Shown piece after piece: positions 23,401-35,300 of a stretch of 64,000 bases of DNA (the stretch's first letter is position 1; the number at the start of each line of letters is the position of its first letter). The notes below the pieces were generated by a model. It searched no databases and was not told the DNA's origin. It saw only the letters and a program-made list of their open reading frames with translations. Position numbers and translations under genes: made by a program. The DNA lies in NCBI GenBank assembly GCA_905178155.1, contig CAJINV010000004.1:6383923-6447922 (forward strand). Direction: 5' to 3'. Source of the DNA: Amoebophrya sp. A120. Taxonomy: Eukaryota; Sar; Dinophyceae; Syndiniales; Amoebophryaceae.

Positions 23401-26400
23401 GGACAAACAGTTGATGTCCACACCTGTGGTAAGGAATTTTTTCAGTTTGGATCGTATATCGATGTATGGCTCGTATGGCTACAAATCAATGTAGTTGAAA
23501 ATGAAAATCATGATCGAAGCGATTCAAGAAAGAACTCCATGAAAACAAGAAACCTTCACTTAAATCACCGCGACAACTACAGCAAATGCAAGTCATAATC
23601 TTCCGCATCAAAATATAATACTTCAGTATCTGTACCAGAGTTCTTTGCGTCCAGTTGCACCGCGGAGATTCCGGTTCTGCTCCCGGCGACTTTCAGATCC
23701 ATCAGTCCGAGATACTTTTCCAAGTCCGTCACGTCTGTTAGAATGATCTGCGCTTCCTCCCCGACAAAATACGCCGGAAGCGGAAATTCCGGATTAAACA
23801 GACTCGGGGATAAGGAGCTGGAGTTGTAGTTCGCTCTGTCCATCTCTACTAACTTCGCAAAATCAATCTTCCCGGCGTCCAGGAGCCCGAGCTTCACGGA
23901 GGCGATCGGGGTCTTGACCGGGACGCCCGCGTCCGCCAGGGCGAGCGAACCGCCGCAGACAGACGCCATGCTCGTCCCCCCGCAGTTCTCCGTGATAAAC
24001 GACTCCACCCGGATGGTGTAGGGGAATTCTTCTTCGTCTGGAAGAGAAGGCTTCAGGGCCCGCTCCGCGAAGTTCCCGTGCCCGATCTCCCGCTTCTGGT
24101 TTTTTTGTTTTGTTTCCCGGGTTGTGGTACTGTTCAACATCCGTTTCGCCGCGTCGGAAGAGGAGATCATTGCCGGGTAAGAGCACTGCATGTAGAACCG
24201 CCGGGCTGTTGATGATGAGCTACTAGAAGAAGAAGAAGAAGAGCCACCAAATTGCTGCTGCGCTGTTGCATTCGGATTTGCGTTGTTCACGCCCCCGCCG
24301 TCTTGCAAAGGTCCGTTTTCAATTCTTAGCATGCCACTGCTGTCCGCTAGAGTCGTCGTGGCGAACGTCTGCGTATCGCCGTTCGTGAAGACCGCGCTGC
24401 CGTGCGGGCCGGGTAGATATTTTAAATCCATGGAAACCTCCCGCACCTCGTGGATCTGCCGTCCGCAAATCCGCTTCCGCGTCAGTTTCACGTAGGCCGC
24501 CATCGCCTCGCCGCAAACCAACTCAAACGCCTTTTGGATCAGGGATTCCGGAAACGCGTGCAGCCACGCCGGACGGATGTGGAGCTTGAAGAGTTCGTCG
24601 AGTAACGCCAGATGTTTTGTCGGCTTGTGCTTCGACAAGTGGTTCAGAAAGTAGTGCTCGGTGATCACTTTCAAATTCTTCAATCGCATCTGTCCTACCA
24701 ACGTATCCTGTGCAAAAGTATCGTACTCGTAGCCGTAGTAATTGCAATCATGCATCACATTTTTTTTTCTCAAGCTAAATCCGCATTACAAATTTCATTT
24801 CTCATGCTAAAAAAATTTGTAATGCATTTATACGAGTACGATACTTTTGCGGTTCATACAACGTCTGCAACAGCATCTCGTCGCTGTCCATCGTGAGGGC
24901 GGAGATCGACGGTTGCTCTTGCTTCTTTTTCCCCTTCCGCTCGCCGAGTTTCAGGAAGCTGTGGCAGAGAAAGGTGATGGAGTTTTGCGCCAACGTCATG
25001 GCGTACACGAGTTCCGCCTCTGTGCAAAAGTCCGCGTTCACCTCCAAGACCTGCAGAGCCGTTTTCGTTCCCACACAATAGACCACCAAATCAGCATTTT
25101 TCTTCTCTTCGTAACTCGGGAACAGAATGAACTCCATCTTCATATTTTGTTCCCACTTTCCCATACTCTGTTTCTCGATATCCGACAAGGTTTCCAACTC
25201 GCCCTCAACCATCGGGCGGTAGAAGCCCGCGACCAGACAGCCCGCCACCGGCTCGTCCATGGGGATGTCTGAAAGCCACAGCGCGCACGCCCCGGCGTTC
25301 AAGGCCAAGGGTTGCGGTAGGTGATCCTTATCCGCGGACAGACAGGTCAGCAGCACCTGCGTTTCCTGCTTCCACCAGAGCGCCAACCGTTGGCGAAACG
25401 GGGACTCCGTGAGCCGGGACACCAACAGCTCGTGGTTTTCCAAAAACTGCGCGTTTCGGTTCCCCGCGCGGTCTTTCACCAGGGTTTTCCCTAGAGCGGA
25501 GGAGCGTTCCTTGTATTCCACTGTGAGGTTGGAAAAATTCGAATCGCCGGCACCCGACGTCGCTCCTGACGCGGTCGCGGTGCCGAGCACAAAGGTGCCG
25601 CCCATCCCGCAAAACGCCGCCCCGTTGGCCTGTCGGGCGATGTGCCCGGTCTCGAAAACCAGCACGCGGTCAGCCGCGACCCGGCACTTCATAATCGTTT
25701 TCTCCGGGTATTTGGGGTCCTGCGACATCCGGATCTCGTGGTAAAACTGCACCGGGGCCAGACCGGCGGACACTTCCTCCTCGCTCGGTTGATAATTGGG
25801 CATCACATTCATCGGCTGCGATGGGTGTAGCTGCGTAGTTCCCCCTGCTCCCGGTGGACTACCGGTAGTTAACCCCGGAGTGACCAGACGGTGACTGACT
25901 GCCCTCGAGACCACCTCTGGTTGCAGCTGTTGCGCCAGAACACCTTCTTGCTGGTGTCCAGCTCCGGCGGAGTTGTTGTCAGTATTGTCATTCTGCGAAA
26001 AGGACGGGGATATGATGTTGTCCTCGTCGTCATCCGCCTGCGGCCCCTTTATTCCGTGACCACTGTCACTGACACTCATGCGCTGTTCTTGTTGGTCCTC
26101 ATTCTTCTGCCGGTCGTGCTCTACCAGTTGTACTTCTCGTCGGCCCTGTCCAACATCCTGTCGCGCCGCGCTCCTCCGCTTGGAGGAGGACGCTGCTTGT
26201 TCTATTTGTGCGTTTAAATCCACAACATTCTCGTCTTCGTCCACCGAAATCAGGTCGTCATCGTCCTCGTCCTCCGGATTAGAAATATCTACTTGTTCAT
26301 TCCCATTTCGGTTTTCCTCGCCTGGACCTGGAGCTCCACCGCTGCGGGGAGACGATAACACCTTACTTCCGCCACGTGGTCTACTGCTGCTCCGAACTTC

Positions 26401-29400
26401 TTCTGCTACTACCCGGGGAGAGGAGGGCGCGGCTGCTCTCTTAAAAACTCCTCGCCGCGCCTCTTCCCTCGCAGGCTGACTACCGCCACGCAGAGGTTCT
26501 TGTCCCGCCGCCAGCTCTTGCGCACCGCTTTTACTTGTGCCATTTCTGACCGGCGTTCCGGGCGTTCGGTCCTCGGAGAGAACCGGCCCGGCGCTACGAC
26601 TTCCCTCATTTTCACCCGAATCAAAATCTTCCTCATCGTCCTCGCTGATCGGGTTCAGGGGGAGTTCTTGATCTACTAGTTGTGCCTCTTGATCAACTGC
26701 TGCGGGGCCCTGTTGTTGTTGGCCATGGCCGCCCGGCTGCCGCAGCGTTATGTGTTGGTCCTGCGCCACCCGGCTGCCGTCACTGGAGACGCTCTCGTAA
26801 GATCCGGCCTCGCTTGGTCGGCTCTCCCCGGGTTATGCATTGCAAAAGTATCGCACTAGTATGAATTGCAATACAAATTTCCTCAGCGTGACAAATAAAA
26901 TTTGTAATGCGGATTTAACTTGAGAAAGAAATTTGTAATGCGTGAATGGGATTAGTACGAGTACGATACTTTTGCACAGGATACGGGTGGTGCAGCGATG
27001 TTGATAGTGCTCGTCCCTGGCTCATTTTGGTCGGTAGAAAGGATTTCTGCATTCGCCAGATCCGCCTCGTTTTCATCTTGCTCGGCGAGGACAGATATTT
27101 CCTTGTCCTCATCTCCGCCCACAGAAAGCACCGGCTGTTGTATAATGTCCTCTTCGCCAAGAACCTCTTCTTCACCAGCATCTTCGGAACTACCGCTACT
27201 ACTACCCTGCTCCGACGCTTGGTCCTCGTCTTCCCCGCTGATATCCAGCTCTTCGTTCATGTCGTCCGTCACGTATTTCAGCATCTCCCGCCGCATCGTG
27301 CTGTCAAAGGGCACCCCGGTCTGCATACAAAACTCCTCGGGAAACCGGGGAAGACAAAACTCGTCCACAAAGGGGTTCTTCGTGGCGTCTTCTAACCCCT
27401 TTTGCAGGTGCGTCAGGGAGGCCTGTGGAGTTGTTTTCGACCGATTACGAATTTAGAAAAAGTAAAAGAATGAGAATCCGAAAGCGAAACATTTTCTAAA
27501 GTCTGCAAAAATCTTTATCCAAAAAGAGAAAACCTATCCATTACGTTCAGGACGGTGTCCTTGAGCTGTATTGCGTGCATCCCTTTGTAAGCCCCCTCTA
27601 CGTTATGCCGCCCCTTCTTCCCCCCGAACGCCAGCCCGACCGACTGGACGACGTGGCGGCCGTCGCTGGACATAAAGGGTTTCCGCCGGTAGCACTTGTC
27701 GGTGCCCGTGGCCCAAAAGTGCCACCGCGGTTTTAACGCCCGGATCAACTCGCTCACCGCGGGAGAGGCGTTGAATTCGTAATTTTGCGGCAAAAAGTCC
27801 CGGTCCCGATGCAACTCCTCGGCGGGAACCAGGCTGTTTTTTTATTTGGCTTTTGATGATGTTCTGGTGGTGGTGACCGACCAGCATGGTTCATGTGGTT
27901 GCAGCACAAAGTAAAGATGTAGTAAGTTGCGCCAGCACTAATATGCTGTCCAAATTCGGACACTCCTGGTTGTACACTCCTGGTTGTAAAAACGTTGCAT
28001 ATATTTTCTTATGAGTACCTTGTCAGCCCGCAGGGTCCCTCGGAGGTCAAGAGCAAATCTACCGGTTTTCCGTCTGCCAACTCATATGGATTGCAACTAT
28101 GTCTGGGTCTGGAAGGTCGCAACTTGTCATGCTGTTTTTGGTTTCTAGGGAAATTTGTATTGCATGACCAGCAAGAGGGGTCCAGTTTGTGCTGTGCAGA
28201 CAATGGACTTCTCATGCGGAAGGCGCATCAGGAAGCCCTCTAAAAGTCTGTGATGCTCGGCCATGCACTACAGCCATCATGGGTCATAAGAAATATGCAT
28301 GACAAGTCTTGCACTCTTCCAGACCCAGACATATTTGCATTTGATAACTCAATAATGTGTTCGATGATCGGGCGGTTGTAAGCCAGGCCCGGGCTGCCGT
28401 CGGCCTGCGCCCGAAAATTACACCGGCAAAATTGCAGCGTTTTGTCAACCTCCTCCAATGGCTGGCCCACCCCCCACCCGTTGAACGTGAACCAGTCGAT
28501 CTGCCCGTGGCAGATGTTGTCCTTATCCGGGTGCACAATCCGCGGAATGGTTCCGGACAGGTAGGCCACGCGCATGCCCTGGATCTCCTTGATGCCGCAC
28601 CCGCCAATGTAGTGCAGGTTGTCGGTCACCTTCATCCCGTCGCTGAAGCCCTTCTTGGACATGTGTGGCTTGTGAAACGCGGTGGAATCCTGGTCCAGGA
28701 AAAACAGGGGGATGTCGCACTTAATGCTGCCGTTCTGTGGTATGTGATAAATCAAATTTTTCTTTCTTGTTCACAAAGAACAGCGAGCTTGTTGAGCTGC
28801 CAGAGAAAGTGAAGAAGCAGCCTTGAGGACAAAAGTCGCGCTTATCGAGATCCATGCAACGTGCACGCGCACGCGTGCAACAAAAAATGTTTTCCATGAC
28901 GAATACACTGCCCTATGAAAAAATAAACGAATACCGCCATGAAGGGGGCCATCCGCGCGGCATTGGTGTCCGACATGAACTTCCCAACGCAGAAACAAAC
29001 ATCCAGCGGCCCCTTGCTTTTGTGCACAGCCGCAATTCGAGTGTACAGCGGTTGCAGATCGCCGTCGCACGTTCCCGCGAACAGAAGGCGGCGAACAAAC
29101 GGCTTCGGTTTCGGAGGTCCTCGCTGGTTGCTTGCAATTATAGTACTGCTTGACGTCGCTGGTTGATGTTCAACTTCGACTTTCTGTTTTTTCTGCAGCG
29201 GTGGCTGCGACACTGGCTCCTCACGGTCGAAGGGGTCGTCTATGCGAGTGCACAAACCCCCTTCCCCGTTATTTGTCATGCAAAATGCAAAATCCAGTTG
29301 CTGCCTTGTGGCACTGTTTGCATGACGAAATCATCTGGAGGCCCAAATACTACTAAAATCAACGCATGAGCTTGTCATGCACAGCCTTCACGCGTGCTGG

Positions 29401-29583
29401 TGTTTCTATCGCTGTTCACGCCGTACAATTTATTACAAATGAGGGGGAGAGGGAGTTGTGCACCACTCTCGTATCATCGCTCCGCCGCTTGGTCTTCCGG
29501 CTCGCTGCGGGATCGATACTGCTGTTTCCTGCCGACGCCATGTTGTCGCTGCTTGTGGGCGGGGGCGGCGGCGGTGGGGGCAT
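20449..29583 (-). CDS. CWF19L1/Drn1-like domain fused to polynucleotide phosphorylase with three KH domains
   Basis: Twelve exons, 6909 nt, 2302 aa from the ATG at 29583 (another in-frame ATG at 29541). Residues about 60-450 match the N-terminal domain of CWF19L1/Drn1, the factor that assists intron-lariat debranching: RLLFAGTCDGDLQPLY, CFCVGKF, YIGGCGIKEIQGMRVAYLSG, VDLLLTSEGP, LKPRWHFWA, DATKNPF. The HIT-like CwfJ C-terminal domains are absent. An acidic low-complexity linker of about 400 residues leads into PNPase: RNase PH domain 1 (FETGHIARQANGA), domain 2 (GPHGSAVFTNGDTQ, EIGHGNFAERAL, SMASVCGGSLALADAG, MDLKVAGSRTGIS), then KH domains with GPGG, GRGG and GKQG loops around a long Glu/Arg coiled coil. 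No S1 domain is recognised. Five GT-AG introns and six IEs interrupt it. Separate PNPase transcription from an internal promoter is possible. Confidence 0.75.
20583..20856 (-). mobile_element. Introner element 3 (family D)
   Basis: 274 bp near the 3' end of the CWF19L1-PNPase gene. Ends tatcccgtgtaaaac / ctcagcata. Flanks agcct / cgtct match at three of five positions. Removing element plus 5 nt gives GETYSVFTDD. Confidence 0.75.
20951..21203 (-). mobile_element. Introner element 4 (family A), no visible duplication
   Basis: 253 bp in the CWF19L1-PNPase gene. The left end (tatccctgg) is diverged, the right typical (gcaatccata). Unlike the others, frame is kept by removing the element alone (SLDLPLILDPD), so the flanking duplication is lost or was not 5 bp. 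Confidence 0.65.
21469..21623 (-). other. GT-AG intron in the fusion gene
   Basis: 155 nt, GTACTGAATT to AAAAACAG. Joins ETAA to QPPPAQPQ and links the third KH domain exon to the C-terminal exons. Confidence 0.7.
23424..23635 (-). other. GT-AG intron in the fusion gene
   Basis: 212 nt, GTACAGATAC to TTACCACAG. Joins LDAKNSG to VDINCLSAALFQAK, as expected between the second RNase PH domain and the helix before the KH domain in PNPase. Confidence 0.8.
24704..24858 (-). mobile_element. Introner element 5 (family B)
   Basis: 155 bp between the two RNase PH domains. Ends tatcctgtgcaaaagtatcg / gcggttcata; perfect 5-bp duplication caacg. Removal gives LLQTLVGQMRLKNL. Confidence 0.85.
26834..26983 (-). 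mobile_element. Introner element 6 (family B)
   Basis: 150 bp in the acidic linker of the fusion gene. Ends tatgcattgcaaaagtatcg / cacaggata; perfect duplication cgggt. Removal gives IAAPPGESRPSE and joins the CWF19L1-like half to the PNPase half in frame. Confidence 0.85.
27423..27544 (-). other. GT-AG intron in the fusion gene
   Basis: 122 nt, GTAATGG to CTCCACAG, phase 0. Joins DTVLN to ASLTHLQK. Confidence 0.7.
27834..28018 (-). other. GT-AG intron in the fusion gene
   Basis: 185 nt, GTACTCATAAG to AAAAAACAG. Joins GPCGLT to SLVPAEEL. Confidence 0.7.
28085..28346 (-). mobile_element. Introner element 7 (family A)
   Basis: 262 bp in the CWF19L1-like region. Ends tatggattgcaac / gcatttgata; perfect duplication actca. 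Removal gives HIIELADGKPVDLLL, completing a conserved block of the domain. Confidence 0.88.
28735..28934 (-). other. GT-AG intron in the fusion gene
   Basis: 200 nt, GTATTCG to ATACCACAG, phase 0. Joins APFMA to NGSIKCDIP. Confidence 0.7.
29241..29473 (-). mobile_element. Introner element 8 (family E)
   Basis: 233 bp close to the start of the fusion gene. Ends tatgcgagtgcac / gtgcaccactctcgta; flanks tcgtc / tcatc differ at one base. Removal gives KRRSDDPFDREE. Confidence 0.8.
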
Positions 29584-32353
29584 TCGGCAAGGCTTGTACT
29601 TGTAGTACTGCTGGGAAAGCTGCCGCTCGTCTCAAAATCTTATTCACGTGCTCTTACCAAAGCATTCAGCGGGCCATTTTATTTTCATGATCATCGACGT
29701 GGTACGATTTACGCACTATATTTCTTTCATCTGTTGATGTTTCTTCAACGTAGTTATAGAAGTACTGTTGTATCTATCTAAAATCCAGATCGTGGCGCGG
29801 TCACAGAGGACAAATGACTCCAGAAAAATTTGTACTCGGCAAACTGAAAAAAGAACTACGTCCACGATCCAAAAAATTGCACGTGGATCCCTTCCCTCCT
29901 CTTCCTTCGTGCCTGATGTAGGTGTTCGGTAAAAATCAAAAACTTAGAGTTGCGACGTGTACGTCGCGCTAACAAGAAGAAACGCCAACGATTCAGGTGG
30001 ACGGCACTCAACATAATTTACTTACACGCTTCTCTTTATTTGTGAACCAATCTATCGGCAAAACCGTGACTCACAATGAGATCTTGTGGCAGCACATTAG
30101 TATGATTTTATGAGTATGGGATCATCAACAAATCGGGATCGTCACTCGCAAGCTTCTGTCGTACACCATCAGTTGCACCATGATCGTCCTCTTGAACACT
30201 GCGTGTGTGTGGTAGACACGACGGACACGAAAAAGCTTTGTCCGTTGTTCCCATTGCCTTGACATCGAGGACAGCACATGCGATAGATATTGGACGAAAC
30301 CTCTAATATGATTCAAACAACGAAGTCGAATATCTTATTGTGGTTAGTACCAAAGTGAGCTCCGTTCGGCTCTAGAAACCCACGGTGAAAATATTTCTTG
30401 CTGGAAAAATAAAAAATGACGAATTAAACTCGGAAAATTAACTGGTTAAAAACACGGAGACCGCACACTAAAGCTAAAAAAGTTTTCTTAAAAATTTCAG
30501 GTACAAAAAACCTAGGAGAAAGCAGTCCTTCTCCTTCCAAACCCTGCTACGCATTATTTCGCAGCGCAGAGCCAAAAATTCTTAAAATTTCAGAACGCCA
30601 TAGTTCTTGTCGTCGTGCCTGTCTCTTTCAGTCGCCTTCTTTTTTTCTGTAAACACCAAAACCGTCGTGGTCCACAACATCCACCCTGGATGGCTCTTTT
30701 GTTGCTATGACGAGTGCTGGGAAGAATGGGCGGGTCCAAGATGATACATCAACTCCGTACCAGCTGCACTAGCTCCCCGCCGTGCAAAGCCACACGAGGA
30801 CCCTGGCTTCCCTTCCTCCCGAAAGCCTCCTAACACGACCTCCGGAAGTAGGACCTGCACACGCTCCTCCGTGTCGTCCACCAGCTCTCGACCACGTATT
30901 CTGCTCGGCCAGGACATGATCCTGACGTGGTTGCGACCTGCACCGACCTTGTCGTGCTGCTGGGGTCGGTCCTTTGTTCACTCTGCTGCACAACGAGTGC
31001 CTCCGCAACAACTCCGGCCGTCGTGCGACCTTGATGTTCCGTTTGTCCTACTCCTGCTGGTCCTCGTCACACAAACTTCAGCTCAAAGAAGACGATGCAA
31101 AAAATGATGACCGCAATGAGGAAGAAGGTGAAAATCAAATTCAGGTACAGTTCGTTCATCTTGAGGTAGAAGCTGGTGGCTGTTGTTGTAGAAACAAATT
31201 CACTTAAAAGTTCAAAGTCTGGCTGTCAACAAAATTCAAATTACTAGTGGGGCTAAATATGAAGAGGATGAGAGAATATATGAAGTCGTGCAAAAATGAT
31301 GGGAATTTCATGCGGTTCTGAGGGTGAGGTCCTGTTTGATGAAATATGGCAAAGGAGTTGTAGTACATGCGACTTTCATAGTACCTTCTTTTACACGCAC
31401 AGATGAATACTAGTGGACGCTGCGCAGGCACAGCACATCTTTCTTTACGACGAATAAAAATCCTGTACGAGTGCGAGTCTAGGTTTCACGAACGAATTCA
31501 AATAGTTTGCAGTACGAGGTCGACGAGTGGCGCATTGATTTGGTGCCTCTTTTATCCGCCATTTTTATTTCCGATATGGCTTCTATTGCATAGCATTCAT
31601 TGTTATACCGATCTGTTCTATCAACGACAGACCGACCTCCTGAATACTGCGAAAAGAATACACGTGGACGAATCGTGAGACGTTCTTCCAGTGACCGAAG
31701 ATTCCTGTTTGACTTTGCTGCCGGAGCAGTCAGAGGCTCATGTGAATGATAGGATCAAAACATGCCGGACAAAGACCTGAAACACAAAAAGTACATGCTG
31801 GACTCCATCATGCCCAGTGGCAGTGCCGCACAGCAGGGCCTGGGAAGATTGCGCGCTCTGTGTCGCACTCAATTTGCGTTTTCTTCTTTTCTTTTTACAG
31901 ACAACACATTGTCTCTCCGAACATATACTTAGTTATACAGCTGCTTTATTCCTGGTGTTGAAGACGCGTTTTGCATTTTTAGCCTACCGCCTGTAACACA
32001 GCTACCGGCGCGGTGAGCCTCTATACAGTCATTCTTGAATCAGACAAAAGCCACATTCATGCACGGCAAAGGGAAATCAAATGAAAAGCAAAAGCATTTA
32101 TGCAAAAAAGAAACGACGCCTCTATTTCAAATATTCGCATTATGCAGGCAGAGCTGATTGGCAAATGCTCGCTTATGCTTGATTTCGTTCGGTTCCTTCG
32201 TGAAACAGTTTTCGCCGCAATTTTTCGTACTTAATATCGGCAAAAGCTATCCATCTTTCTCGTTCGTTTCTCTCAACATCAAAATAAGTCGTGCATTGCT
32301 CTGCAAAAAAGAAACATGTAGAATAAAAGGTCCAAAAACAAAAAAAATCACTC
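29584..32353. other. Long intergenic stretch
   Basis: 2.8 kb between the fusion gene and the 3' end of the next gene, mostly AT-rich. Apart from a 30-codon hydrophobic ORF at 31067-31159 I see no convincing exon, tRNA or IE terminus. Confidence 0.5.
31067..31159 (-). CDS. 30-aa single-helix membrane peptide or last exon
   Basis: ATG at 31159 encodes MNELYLNLIFTFF followed by more hydrophobic residues and a KFV end: one transmembrane helix with a short acidic N-terminus. A CAG acceptor-like site (ACAACAG) lies about 20 nt upstream and the frame stays open to it, so this may be the last exon of a larger gene. Small membrane subunits of this size exist in several complexes, but I cannot assign one. 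Confidence 0.3.
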   Translation of the reverse strand: MNELYLNLIFTFFLIAVIIFCIVFFELKFV

Positions 32354-35300
32354 TCACAGGGAAAAAATCAAACTGCCGTCCAGCCAGCGCATCGCCCGGA
32401 GGTCGTACATACCCCATGGCGGACAGACCACCAGCGCGTTCGCCCATGCATTCCGCGTCACGTGCTCCGCGTACTGGCGCATCCCACTTTCCGAAAGTAA
32501 ATCAAAGGGATACCGCTCCGACACATCCTCGCAAACCCGCGCTAGCAGCGCCAACTGGTCTTCCCGCGAAGAAAGTTCGAGCTGCAGATGGTAAACACGC
32601 GCGCGCAACGTGGTCAAATTGGCGACTGTAGCCGGATCGATTGATGTGACAGCCGGAGATGTAGTTGTGGTTCCTCCGGAGGAGCTCCTGCGCGTCAAAC
32701 CGGCACGAAGAGGTGGTAGTGTGGGTGTCGATGCCGGATGAGCTGCTCCTGCACTGGTTGTCGATTGTCCCGGCTGCTGATCAAGTAACCCTGGGGACGA
32801 CCTTTCTCTACTCGTTGTGCCAACATTTTGATGCTGCTGCAACAATCCGAGACGACGTTGCTGAGGCTGAAACGGGTGTTGTTCATTATGATGTTCGTTT
32901 TGAAGATCATAATTTTCGAACCCACTAGAAGTCCTCCTCCCTCTGCTCCGGAGCCGCTGCAGCCACCCTTCGAGCTGGTTTGCAGCGTTCACAGACGGGA
33001 ATGGTCCGAACAGAATTGGCATTCGTTCTCCTCCCGTTGAAGACGGAGATGATGGGTCGCGCGAGGTCATCGGAGACTCGAGCTGTGAAAAATTAATGAT
33101 GACTGTCTTTTTTTTTCAAAACTTCACCGCAGCCGATATTTCATATTTTCAACATGTCAAACCAAAGACAAAAATACGTGATCCAAGACTCGCTGCTGTT
33201 CTGCTTGTTGCGGCCCGGCGGACCCTTGTTCCATCGCCGGAACTAGCCCCGGCCCGGCCATCACCTCGCGCAGTCCATTTGCTTCTGCTTGCGATGCGTA
33301 GGAGGACGGCTGCCTTAGGAGCTGTGCCAAGCGCAACATCGAGCCGAAAGATGATCCCATTGCAGGAGCCCCTATTTCCCCTCCTCCCATGGGAACAAAT
33401 GGCTGGAACTGCGGCTCTGTAACCTGCTCTTCAAAACCCGGTGCCGCCGCCATGCCTGATGGTGAAGATGCCGTCTCGTTGTTACAATACCGCAGGTTGA
33501 AGATGTGCGGCGGGTGCATAGCTAGACTGCAAGAACCTGAAGTAGACCACGAGGGTGGAGCTGCTGTGTCAGTGCCACTTATCTCTATTGGTGTTGTTCC
33601 TGTCGCACCACGATGACCCTCAAGAAAAGCTCTTCGATGTTCATTCTCTGGCGGCCAGCACGACACATGAACCGGAAGGTGCTCCGGGACCAGCCCCTGT
33701 TCAGCATGATCATTATCCGTTCTGTCCTGCAACGTAGTAGCTGCCATACTCATCTCCTCGGACTGCATTCTCTCAAACCACGGCTCGGCATCCAGCCCCT
33801 GCTCTCGAAGCCGGTCTACTTGCACTGGAAGCAAGGCGTTAGGGATCGGCGGAGTGGGCGGCCGCCGGAACAAATCTTCTACTGCCTGCTGTTCTCTGGG
33901 AAAACGAAAATTATTGACAGCAATATTATCCCTACTTCCATCAGTCGTGCTGCGAGCCGAAACGTTACCAAGCTGAAGTATTTGCCGGCAAAGCTCGGTG
34001 GCGGTTGGCTGTTGATACGGAGGACCATTAGGATGCCTCTCCTGCCGGAGATGATTCTGATTTGCGGCCCCGGAATAAGATGAGGATGGTGATGATGATA
34101 AAAACGGTCCTTTCGTGGTCTCCCCTATACCGAACGAGTGTTCTTTACTCGTCCCCGGAGTTGTAGGAGGTCCCATTTTGATCAGTTTCCGGTTCTTCAA
34201 CCTGGCGCGACCACTGCCCGTTGCTGCCGATGGTGCACTGCTGCAGTTGTTATCTACTACTTCGCAACCAACCTCTGTGTTTGTCGAAGCCTCGCAAGAG
34301 CTCGAACTTGCAAGCGGAGTTGATGTCAACATTTGGGGAGCTGTTACAGTCGACGCTGGGCCACCAGCAGGAAGCAGTTCTTCTTCTTCGACAGCGACGG
34401 GACCGTTGCGGTTGTACAAGGGTCGGTAATATGATGTCTCATCTACAGACATTTCCCTATAATTCCCCTGCTCTGTCCGCTGGTTCTTGGCATGCGAACA
34501 TGACGAGGAGCTACTCGTCGTCTCTGTCGCGCGACCCTTAGTACTTCTACACGATATTGCGCGGTGCTGAAGCTGCCGCTGCACAAACCAATCCGTCACG
34601 TTCAAAGTAGGCACTGTGTTTCTTGTAACACAACTTCCGCTGCTAAGGTGTGCAGGAAGTACATCTCCGGAACAACTAGGAAGCGAGGACTATGAGCGTG
34701 AGAAAGTATTCATTTCAAAAATATTCACAGGGCCGAAAAAAATTTTTTTTGCGCAATTAGTGAACGCCCAGAAAAAAGGCTCAGCGACATGCGCGCGCGA
34801 GAGCTTCGCTGCGGCGCTTCATGTAGAAATCCTGGGCCAGAAAGCGCACGAAACGCGTTCGGCGACTTGCAGGGCCGAGAGATATCAAGGCCTACGCCTC
34901 AAGTGTGGTCCTTCCTCTCTAAAGAAAACGATGTGGCGCGCGCTTTGGCGGATTGCTTGCTAGGTAGCTGGGCGCCCTCGCTCCTTTGCGGGGACCCCGC
35001 GAAGTTTTTCTGCAGAAGCTGGAAAGGCCCACTTCGCCCAGGCGCAAGCGCTACTCCTCTAAAGGCCAAGGCTGAACTGAAATGCGCCACAGCGCCGGCA
35101 ATGGCTGTTTTGCACCAAGGCGGACACCTCTCGCCCGCTTCGCTTCTCAATATTCATTTTCGAATCACGACGACACTGCGTTTCCGTTTTTATTAGCAGA
35201 AGCTACTCCCACTTGATTTATCTAATATTCATCTGCGCAATTTGCGACAGCGAAAAACGCCAAAAAAGTGCGCACTTTCTGGGAAAAACAGGCGTTTTTT

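Noticed and set aside
23577-24773. Separate exosome-type RNase PH gene
   Set aside because: Both RNase PH domains and the KH domains join in frame, and the motif order is that of polynucleotide phosphorylase.
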